DNA from: a virus
IMG/VR virus record: IMGVR_UViG_3300047094_000633
Span: 1-33,827 of that record
Length of the DNA: 33,827 nt
Direction: 5' to 3' (one strand)
In this document: positions 27,952-33,827 of the stretch, one piece after another
Layout of the letters: each line of letters begins with the position of its first letter
How positions within the stretch are numbered: position 1 is the first letter of the stretch
The notes under the pieces: model-generated
What the model was told of the DNA's origin: nothing
The model's database searches: none
Seen by the model: only the letters and a program-made list of their open reading frames with translations
Program-made: the position numbers and the translations under genes

Positions 27952-28152
27952 GTTGCCTTGGTTGGCAGGGCTTGGGGTTGCCTCGGTTGAGTTGGGTCAC
28001 CGGTTCGGGTCGGTCGGTCGGGTGCCTTGGGTCAGGGGTCGGGCTAGTAATCGGCTCGGGTTGGCAGGTCATCAGGTCGGGCAGGTTGGGGAATTGTTAA
28101 GGGGTCGCGGTCGGAGTATTAAGTCTTGGGGGTGCCGAATAAGTAGCAAGCC

Positions 28153-28166
28153 CGAACAGTTGTTCG
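28153..28166. promoter_or_regulatory. LexA / SOS box-like palindrome
   Basis: CGAACAGTTGTTCG matches the core CGAAC-N4-GTTCG of the SOS box known from actinobacteria and Bacillus (one mismatch to the full CGAACRNRYGTTYG form). The following base A also fits the longer mycobacterial form. No phage repressor gene is seen, so host LexA would be the binder. Confidence 0.5.
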
Positions 28167-28257
28167 AACCGCGCAGAACAGCGCAGGGCAGGGGGGGCAG
28201 GGCGCAGAACAGGCACCGCCAGCCAAAAAACGCGCACCCCCCATTGTTGAAATGTAC

Positions 28258-28279
28258 ACGGTACTACTCTGTGTACCGT
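28258..28279. promoter_or_regulatory. Operator-like inverted repeat
   Basis: ACGGTAC and GTACCGT, perfect 7-base arms with an 8-base spacer, about 100 bases from the LexA-like box. Followed by an A-rich stretch. Likely a protein-binding site or a hairpin. Confidence 0.45.
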
Positions 28280-28445
28280 CACAAAAAATATTTGCTAAAG
28301 TGAAATGCAGTACTTTCAAGCTTCTGACCTGCGGTTTTATATACTGTGATACAACTCACATTCCAAAAACGAGAAATGCGTTAAATTTCCTGCCTTATAT
28401 ATAGTAAGGGGCTTTAATAGGAAAGACCCTGAGCAGTTAACGGTT

Positions 28446-28522
28446 GGCCTCTAGCGAGGCCCCTAGGCCGAGCACTAACTTACCCCTCAGTTCGCTGTGG
28501 CTCCTTCGGGCGCTAAGCCCGA
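28446..28522 (+). other. Two GC-rich hairpins upstream of the terminase
   Basis: GGCCTC-TAGC-GAGGCC (28446-28461) and TCGGGC-GCTAA-GCCCGA (28506-28522) are perfect stems. There is no T-run. They may belong to a leader RNA or a packaging site. Confidence 0.45.
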
Positions 28523-28552
28523 GCTGCCTAGTACTTTTAGTGGGGATAGCTC

Positions 28553-28591
28553 TATCTACTGGTAGATAAAACCTTCCTCGCCTAGTATAAA
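28553..28591 (+). promoter_or_regulatory. Promoter of the packaging operon with a palindrome at -35
   Basis: TATAAA at 28586-28591 is a -10 candidate with TAGATA (28563-28568) as a weak -35 at a 17-base distance. The 16-base palindrome TATCTAC-TG-GTAGATA (28553-28568) covers the -35, so a bound regulator could block or activate it. The terminase GTG is about 45 bases downstream. Confidence 0.45.
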
Positions 28592-28636
28592 AATAAACCG
28601 ATTCCGGCCGGTCCCCAATAAATTTTAGGAGATCAC

Positions 28637-30496
28637 GTGGCTGACAATAGTGCTGATATCGCCAAGAGAATCATCCTTGGTTGTGTAGCAGAGGGTATGA
28701 CCATCGAGCAGGCTTGTGCCTCAGCTGGCAAATCCATTAAGACTTACGAGTACTACCGACGTACCGATAAGGTCTTTACAGACAAGGTTGACCGAACACG
28801 CCTTGGTCTAAAGGACAAGAGCTTTATTGACTCCGATGTCCACGACATTACCTTTGCCGAGTTCCGCCAGAAGTTTCTGCACTCCCAGACATTTCCACAC
28901 CAGCAAAATCTGGTAGATATGATCGAGGGTAGAGAGCCTGGTTGGCTGCACCCTTCTATGAAGTATGAGCCAGGACTGGCTAGTAATAGAATCCTGATTA
29001 ACATTCCGCCCAACCACGCCAAGTCAATTACGATCACGGTTGACTATGTAACGTGGCAGGTAGTACGTAACCCCAACTTTAGAGTTTTGATTGTTTCCCA
29101 GACCCAGCAGTTAGCTGCCGACTTTCTCTACGCCATCAAGCAACGCCTGACTCATCCGATGTATGAATCACTCCAACAGGCTTACGCTGCTGGCGTAGGG
29201 TTTAACTCTAAGTCAGCTTCCTGGCAGGCAACCCGCGTCACCTTTGGTTCCGAGCTTCGTGAGTCTAGCGAAAAAGATCCAAACATCGAAGCTATTGGTA
29301 TCGGTGGTCAGATCTACGGTAAGCGTGCAGATATGATTATCGTAGACGACGCTGTTACCTTAAAGAACGCTAACGAGTTTGAAAAGCAGATTCGCTGGTT
29401 AACCCAGGACGTACGATCTCGTTTGAACCCTACGGGCAAACTTGTAGTAATTGGTACCAGAGTTTCAGCTATGGACCTATACCGCGAGCTGCGTAACGAA
29501 GACCGCTACCCTGGTGGATTGGTCCCGTGGAAGTACTTGGCTATGCCAGCGCTTTTGACTACGCACGAAGACCCTGACAAATGGGAAACCCTTTGGCCTG
29601 CTAGCGATGCTCCCTTTGATGGTCAGATGGAATCTGATAAGAACGAAGACGGCCTCTACCCTAGATGGAATGGTCGCAACCTTTACAATGAACGCCAAGC
29701 TATGGATGCAAGTACCTGGGCTTTGGTGTATCAACAACAAGATATCTCAGATGATGCCATCTTTGATCCGGTATGTGTGCGAGGTTCTATAGATGGTATG
29801 CGTAAAGCAGGTCGTTTGGTTCCTGGTAACCCAGGCCATCCGCGTGATGTTAATGGCTTTTCTTTTATTTGTGGTCTTGATCCCGCTATGGTTGGTGATA
29901 CAGCCGTCGTTTGTTACGCTGTTGATAGGGTTACACACAAACGCTATATCGTTGATGCTATTAAGATCACTAGGCCAACGCCTGCTGCGATACGCCAACT
30001 AATCTTTGACTGGACTTCCCTGTACCAGCCCAGTGAGTGGATAGTAGAAAAAAATGCTTTTCAATCATTCCTTACGCAAGATGAGGGCATCCGCCAAAAC
30101 CTTGCCTCACGGGGTGTGCTACTGCGAGAACACCATACTGGAAACAACAAGTGGGACTCCGGTTTCGGTGTTGCTTCTATGTCCACCTTGTTCGGCACAA
30201 AACAGTTTGACGGAAAACACCATCGCGACAACCTTATTCACTTACCTAGTGACCAAACTGAAAACGTTAAGGCATTAATTGAACAGCTGATTACGTGGTC
30301 ACCTACTACTAAGGGTAAGACCGATATGGTGATGGCTCTGTGGTTCTGTGAGATCAGAGCACGCGAGATGCTTAACCAGGGTTTACACAAGACTCATCAT
30401 ATGAAGAATCCTTTTCTATCTCGTTTCGAGGTAGGCAAACGAACAGTTGTCAACATAGATGAACTGCTCGCAGAAAAAGATCGCACATTCATCTAA
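28637..30496 (+). CDS. terL: Terminase large subunit with N-terminal helix-turn-helix
   Basis: 619 residues from GTG 28637, with AGGAG 5 bases upstream. ATPase motifs: Pro-Pro-Asn-His-Ala-Lys-Ser (124-130, Walker A), Met-Ile-Ile-Val-Asp-Asp (233-238, Walker B), Leu-Val-Val-Ile-Gly-Thr-Arg (269-275). The nuclease domain begins with Gly-Leu-Asp415-Pro-Ala. Residues 1-55 look like a helix-turn-helix (Glu-Gln-Ala-Cys-x4-Gly-Lys-Ser-x2-Thr-Tyr-x-Tyr) of the kind found in small terminases. No separate small-subunit gene is seen. The enzyme cuts concatemers and pumps DNA into the head through the portal. Confidence 0.95.
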   Translation: MADNSADIAKRIILGCVAEGMTIEQACASAGKSIKTYEYYRRTDKVFTDKVDRTRLGLKDKSFIDSDVHDITFAEFRQKFLHSQTFPHQQNLVDMIEGREPGWLHPSMKYEPGLASNRILINIPPNHAKSITITVDYVTWQVVRNPNFRVLIVSQTQQLAADFLYAIKQRLTHPMYESLQQAYAAGVGFNSKSASWQATRVTFGSELRESSEKDPNIEAIGIGGQIYGKRADMIIVDDAVTLKNANEFEKQIRWLTQDVRSRLNPTGKLVVIGTRVSAMDLYRELRNEDRYPGGLVPWKYLAMPALLTTHEDPDKWETLWPASDAPFDGQMESDKNEDGLYPRWNGRNLYNERQAMDASTWALVYQQQDISDDAIFDPVCVRGSIDGMRKAGRLVPGNPGHPRDVNGFSFICGLDPAMVGDTAVVCYAVDRVTHKRYIVDAIKITRPTPAAIRQLIFDWTSLYQPSEWIVEKNAFQSFLTQDEGIRQNLASRGVLLREHHTGNNKWDSGFGVASMSTLFGTKQFDGKHHRDNLIHLPSDQTENVKALIEQLITWSPTTKGKTDMVMALWFCEIRAREMLNQGLHKTHHMKNPFLSRFEVGKRTVVNIDELLAEKDRTFI

Positions 30497-30505
30497 GGAG
30501 ATAAA

Positions 30506-30652
30506 ATGCCAGCAGCAAAGAAGCCAGCAGCTAAAGGGTCAGTAGCAAAAACTTTTGATACATCAAAGTTAATACCAAAGATGACTCCACAAGATGCAGC
30601 AATGCTTAAGATTCTAAAGAAAAAATACGGCGCAGACGTATACAAGAAGTAA
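30506..30652 (+). CDS. 48-residue Lys-rich protein between terminase and portal
   Basis: ATG with AAGGAG 7 bases upstream. The first half is Lys/Ala/Pro-rich, followed by a Thr-Pro-Gln-Asp-Ala-Ala helix and a basic Lys-Lys-Lys-Tyr-Gly end. Similar in style to the small basic proteins at 4157-5108. Function unknown; a packaging accessory role is possible from position. Confidence 0.6.
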   Translation: MPAAKKPAAKGSVAKTFDTSKLIPKMTPQDAAMLKILKKKYGADVYKK

Positions 30653-30662
30653 GGACTCCACA

Positions 30663-32423
30663 TTGTTATCAGTCAAAGAAGTTGACGCTAAGCTAGCACG
30701 CTTACGTACTCGCTCATCAGCGCGAGATCAACGTATGCGTGATGTGCTTTCGGTGCGTCAGGGAGATATCTCTAAAGTATACCCTGCAATGTTTTCAGAG
30801 GAATATCCAAAGCCTCTGGTTGCAAACTTCATTGACGTAGCAGCACGTGACTTAGCAGAAGCAATGGCACCACTGCCATCCTTTAACTGCTCAGCAACCA
30901 ATATGGTTTCAGATGCAGCACGCAAAGCTGCAGATACTAGAACTCGTATTGCAAACTTTTATGTAACAAACTCTGACCTACAACTGCAGATGTACACAGC
31001 AGCAGACTGGTATAACACATACGGTCTTGGTATTGCTATGGTTGAGATGGACTTTGAGGACAACAACCCTCGTATCCGTATGCTCAATCCATTTGGTACA
31101 TACCCAGAGTTAGATCGTTATGGTCGTATGTTATCTGTTACTCAGGTTATTGTTACCGATGCAGAGACACTTGCTTCACAATATCCAGAATATTACGATT
31201 TAATTCTAGGCAAAAACCAGTACGCTCTTTCTTCTCCTTATATCTCAATGGTCAAGTACCACGACAAAGATCAGGATCTGCTCTATTTACCAGAGCGTAA
31301 GAACCTTGTTCTATCTCGTACACCTAACGTACTAGGTAAGCCAATGGGTTCTGTCGTAATGCGTTCTTCACTTGACGGTGAGGCACGTGGACAGTTTGAT
31401 GATGTTCTATCAGTTCAGTTAGCTCGTGCTCGCTTTGCAGTATTGCAAATCCAAGCAGCAGAAAAATCTATCCAAGCACCTATTGCTATCCCACAGGATG
31501 TGCAAGAACTTGCTCTTGGTCCAGATTCAATTATGCGTTCTGCTAACCCACAAGGTATTCGTCGCGTTCCATTAGATTTACCACCAGGTATCTTTGCAGA
31601 GTCTGGTGTACTAGAGCGTGAACTACGCCTTGGTGCTCGTTACCCTGAATCTCGTTCAGGCAACATTGACGCATCGGTTGTAACAGGTCGTGGTGTGCAA
31701 GCACTACAGGCTGGTTTTGATACACAGATCAAGGCAGCTCAAGCACAGTTTGCTCGTATGTTCCAAGAACTTATCTCTGTTTGCTTTGAAGCAGATGAAA
31801 AAATCTTTGGTGGTATTCCAAAAACCATCAAGGGTTCAGATGATGGAACACCTTACGTTCTAAAGTACACACCATCTCGTGACATCAAGGGTGAGTACGG
31901 CGTAGATGTACGCTACGGAATTATGTCTGGTATGGATCCAAACCGTGCCATCATTGCTTTACTACAAATGCGTTCAGACAAGCTCGTATCTCGTGACTAT
32001 GTACGTCGTGAGATTCCAATGGACTTGAATGTTACGCAGGAGGAACAACGTGTTGATATCGAAGAAATGCGCGATTCTTTGCGCGTGGCTGTTGCTCAGT
32101 ATGCTCAAGCCATTCCGGCCCTTGCAGCGCAAGGCCAAGACCCTAGTGAGATTATCACCCGCATTGCGTCTGTTATCCAAGGTCGGCAAAAGGGCCAATC
32201 GCTAGAAAGCACAATCGAAAAAGCATTTACACCAGAACCACCACCTCCAGCCCCAGAGATGCTACCTATGGCACCAGGTATGGAACAACAACTTCCAGCA
32301 GCAGGAGCGGCCCCCGCCCCAGCCTCAGCGCAACCTCCACAAGAACAAGGTGGTATGGCCCCTGCTGCTGGTCAACGTCCCGATATAGCCCAACTACTAG
32401 CTGGTATCACCGGCGCAGCATAA
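30663..32423 (+). CDS. Portal protein
   Basis: 586 residues. The start is TTG 30663, preceded by AAGGA with a 7-base spacer. Residues 45-145 contain Tyr-Pro-x2-Phe, Asn-Phe-Ile-Asp-Val-Ala-Ala-Arg-Asp-Leu-Ala and Asp-Trp-Tyr-Asn-Thr-Tyr-Gly-Leu-Gly segments, and Asn-Pro-Phe-Gly-Thr-Tyr-Pro follows near 155. This is the usual portal layout: N-terminal helices, wing, then long helices around 320-470. Residues 520-586 are Pro/Ala/Gln-rich and disordered. Position after the terminase supports the call. It forms the dodecameric DNA entry pore and head-tail joint. Confidence 0.85.
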   Translation: MLSVKEVDAKLARLRTRSSARDQRMRDVLSVRQGDISKVYPAMFSEEYPKPLVANFIDVAARDLAEAMAPLPSFNCSATNMVSDAARKAADTRTRIANFYVTNSDLQLQMYTAADWYNTYGLGIAMVEMDFEDNNPRIRMLNPFGTYPELDRYGRMLSVTQVIVTDAETLASQYPEYYDLILGKNQYALSSPYISMVKYHDKDQDLLYLPERKNLVLSRTPNVLGKPMGSVVMRSSLDGEARGQFDDVLSVQLARARFAVLQIQAAEKSIQAPIAIPQDVQELALGPDSIMRSANPQGIRRVPLDLPPGIFAESGVLERELRLGARYPESRSGNIDASVVTGRGVQALQAGFDTQIKAAQAQFARMFQELISVCFEADEKIFGGIPKTIKGSDDGTPYVLKYTPSRDIKGEYGVDVRYGIMSGMDPNRAIIALLQMRSDKLVSRDYVRREIPMDLNVTQEEQRVDIEEMRDSLRVAVAQYAQAIPALAAQGQDPSEIITRIASVIQGRQKGQSLESTIEKAFTPEPPPPAPEMLPMAPGMEQQLPAAGAAPAPASAQPPQEQGGMAPAAGQRPDIAQLLAGITGAA

Positions 32424-32439
32424 TCAGAGGAGGTGTAAT

Positions 32440-32583
32440 ATGAACCAAGGATCACGTGCAGCAGCACCAATGTCAAAGCCAGTTGAAGGCAAGAAGGATA
32501 CCTCCAAGCCAGCAGGACCAGGCAAGGTAGTACCATCAATGATGCCAGCAGGACGACGCGGCAACGCAGTCAAAAAAGGGTAA
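32440..32583 (+). CDS. 47-residue basic disordered protein
   Basis: ATG 32440 with AGGAGG 5 bases upstream. Composition is Lys, Pro, Ala, Gly and Met, with no regular structure expected. The gene lies 16 bases after the portal. It belongs to the same class of tiny basic virion-operon proteins as those near 4200. Function unknown. Confidence 0.6.
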   Translation: MNQGSRAAAPMSKPVEGKKDTSKPAGPGKVVPSMMPAGRRGNAVKKG

Positions 32584-32612
32584 TAACTTTTTAATGAGAG
32601 GTGTACTGGGCG

Positions 32613-32828
32613 ATGAAAGATGATAACTATATTCCTCGTCCAGTACGCTTGCTCGATCTTGTCGTAGTAGGCGTAGGCTTTATACATAACATAGCTTCAT
32701 CAATAGAAACCTTAACAGGTGAACTAATGGAGTTAGCAATTTATCATTCAAATCATCTTACTCAAACCAACAGGGCTTGGGAAGATATGGCAGCAGATTT
32801 AGAAAAATTAGAGGAGGACCAACAGTGA
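32613..32828 (+). CDS. 71-residue hypothetical protein
   Basis: I choose ATG 32613; GTG 32601 is an in-frame alternative, and neither has an ideal site. Residues 12-28 are a hydrophobic helix (Leu-Leu-Asp-Leu-Val-Val-Val-Gly-Val-Gly), followed by an amphipathic helix and an acidic Glu-Lys-Leu-Glu-Glu-Asp end. It may be membrane-associated or helical-bundle forming. It overlaps the next gene by 4 bases (GTGA). Confidence 0.6.
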   Translation: MKDDNYIPRPVRLLDLVVVGVGFIHNIASSIETLTGELMELAIYHSNHLTQTNRAWEDMAADLEKLEEDQQ

Positions 32829-33232
32829 GTATGATGAATCCACTGGCAGGACCAGCAGGTCCAGGCAAGTTCTCTACACGTACAGATAAGTTGGAAATGG
32901 GTTCCACAGCATACGGTGAAGGCGTTGAGACACAGGCTATTAAGTCAGGTGCTCCGCTATCCAAAACTGCTGATGTACGTCCTGCTCGTGCAGGAGATGT
33001 ACGCGAAGCAGCAACACAGGAACCAGTAACAGAATTATTTTCACCATCACAGCGTCCAGAGGAACCTATAACTTCTGGAATTGATGTGGGCGCAGGACCA
33101 GGATCTAATGCAATGATGATGCGTCCTGAAATGATTGAAAAGTATTCCGATACATTGGCTAAGATGTTGCCATATGATGAATCAGGCGAGATTGCAATTT
33201 TGTATCAGGATATGCTTGCTAGAGGTATGTAA
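32825..33232 (+). CDS. 135-residue putative virion protein
   Basis: GTG 32825 lies 9 bases after AGAGGAGG and overlaps the preceding stop; the frame open from 32777 has no site. Residues 1-95 are Gly/Pro/Ala/Thr-rich and disordered. Residues 98-135 form an acidic helix (Met-Ile-Glu-Lys-Tyr...Leu-Ala-Lys-Met-Leu). The C-terminal helix could dock on a partner such as the portal. The stop overlaps the next start (TAATG). No family recognised. Confidence 0.65.
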   Translation: MSMMNPLAGPAGPGKFSTRTDKLEMGSTAYGEGVETQAIKSGAPLSKTADVRPARAGDVREAATQEPVTELFSPSQRPEEPITSGIDVGAGPGSNAMMMRPEMIEKYSDTLAKMLPYDESGEIAILYQDMLARGM

Positions 33233-33827
33233 TGGCAGATAGAAACCTACAACTTGCTGCGATGCAAGCGGGTCTTAATCCTGCCGAAAAAGCAAAGATT
33301 GATTCGTTATCAAAAGCATTAAACGCACATAAGAGTTTACTCGATATGCCTGCATCTGAGGCTCGAGTTAGATTTCAGTCACTGCCAGCAGATCAACAGC
33401 AATCTTTGACTGCAACATTTGGAACAGAACCACCAGAGGATAAAAAGCGTAGCGTTCTTGGCACCGCTTGGCACTATACAGGTGGCGCAATTATTGGCGG
33501 CCTAACAGAAATTTCAGATCTTACTACACGTGCATATCGTGCAGCAGTTATTGCTAACGAGAAAATTCCACTAGGTAGCGCAGAATACTACTTGCCTAAA
33601 AACTGGAACGTCTTAACTGATGCTTGGAAAAAATCAAATGACAACGGCGAGCTTGTATACAACGAAGGCCGACTAGAAGCTGCAAAGAAAAAGTACGGCA
33701 GTACATATGTTTCTATGGCGCAACAAGCCACAATGGGTAAGTCTCTTAGCGATTTTATTGCTACAGGTACCGAGGCTGAAAAGAAAATTGCAGCTTTAGC
33801 TGCAAAGGGGCAAGATCCTGTATGGCA
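33232..33827 (+). CDS. N-terminal part of a large virion protein (3' end outside window)
   Basis: 198 codons are visible from ATG 33232, with no stop before the window ends. Residues 1-75 are helical and polar. Residues 80-96 form a short Gly/Ile-rich segment (Ala-Ile-Ile-Gly-Gly-Leu) that might insert into a membrane. The remainder is helical with Lys, Ala and Tyr. Position after the portal and small head proteins suggests an internal virion or ejection protein. It may be the start of the gene whose end lies at 1-363, with sequence missing between them. Confidence 0.7.
   Translation, partial: MADRNLQLAAMQAGLNPAEKAKIDSLSKALNAHKSLLDMPASEARVRFQSLPADQQQSLTATFGTEPPEDKKRSVLGTAWHYTGGAIIGGLTEISDLTTRAYRAAVIANEKIPLGSAEYYLPKNWNVLTDAWKKSNDNGELVYNEGRLEAAKKKYGSTYVSMAQQATMGKSLSDFIATGTEAEKKIAALAAKGQDPVW

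Larger units (their letters stand above)
27683..28636. other. Large non-coding region between divergent operons
   Basis: About 950 bases with no credible gene on either strand. Frames on the rightward strand at 27712-28303 are low-complexity Gly/Arg/Ser shadows of a G/T-skewed sequence. The region holds tandem repeats, a GGTCGG-type repeat field (27827-28095), a LexA-like box, several palindromes and promoter-like AT-rich sites nearer the terminase gene. Candidate functions are replication origin, packaging site and transcription control. Confidence 0.8.

Noticed and set aside
27712-28303. Overlapping rightward frames of 92, 123 and 168 residues in the G-rich region
   Set aside because: Gly/Arg/Ser/Val low complexity, no ribosome binding sites, and two or three frames open at once because the skewed composition lacks stops.
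33232-33827. Direct circular closure of the window ends
   Set aside because: No terminal overlap is visible and the frames of the cut gene do not join, so the window is not a complete circle.

Overview
The window reads as a large part of a lytic-type tailed phage genome, most likely infecting a low-GC freshwater actinobacterium of the acI/Nanopelagicales kind. The actinobacterial assignment rests on a WhiB-family gene (18296-18571), a DUF4192-type protein (27206-27682) and several small proteins that I recognise from actinophages. The host genus is inference from these genes and from the moderate GC. A short tail is suggested by an N4-gp56-like major capsid protein and by the absence of any recognisable tape measure, tube or sheath gene. 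No integrase or partition gene was seen.

Layout. (1) Positions 1-15262, rightward: the C-terminal end of a large virion protein, a Gly-tract protein, scaffold, major capsid protein, a run of tiny Lys-rich genes (4157-5108), a tail/fibre region (bead-like beta proteins, a collagen-like protein, a fibre with 27 17-residue repeats and an S74 chaperone, a 740-residue tail protein) with two embedded glycosyltransferases, then lysis genes ending at a strong terminator (15286-15319). (2) 15448-15931, leftward: HNH nuclease and a zinc-ribbon protein, next to a structured non-coding element (15338-15420). (3) 16163-23662, rightward early/replication operon: proteasome-like Ntn hydrolase, Cas4/RecB-like nuclease, WhiB, RecA/DnaB-like ATPase, Holliday-junction-resolvase-like protein, CHC2 and Toprim halves of a primase, DUF1599-like protein, sigma-like protein, N4/N6 DNA methyltransferase, a possible PD-(D/E)XK protein and an FmdB-like zinc ribbon. 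It ends at a bidirectional terminator (23708-23741). (4) 23748-27682, leftward operon of very small, tightly overlapping genes that ends with a transglycosylase and a cytosine-C5 methyltransferase split over two overlapping frames. (5) 27683-28636, about 950 bases without a credible gene: a G/T-skewed repeat region, a sequence matching the LexA box core, several palindromes and promoter-like sites. (6) 28637 to the end, rightward: large terminase, portal, small proteins and the 5' part of a large virion gene.

The order terminase - portal - (large gene cut by the window end) and (large gene cut by the window start) - scaffold - capsid suggests that the two ends of the window belong next to each other on a circular or circularly permuted map. 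The frames do not join directly, so some sequence would be missing between them. Most genes overlap by 1, 4 or 8 bases (TAATG, ATGA, GTGA), which indicates translational coupling. At least 20 genes listed here encode fewer than 60 residues.

Most notable for a second look: the two-frame cytosine methyltransferase (23844-24789), the three-frame overlap at the transglycosylase (24773-25356), the SOS-box-like site at 28153, the tRNA-like three-way junction at 27153, the 83-base element at 15338, the proteasome-like protease, and the Ig-like domain shared by the capsid and a tail protein.
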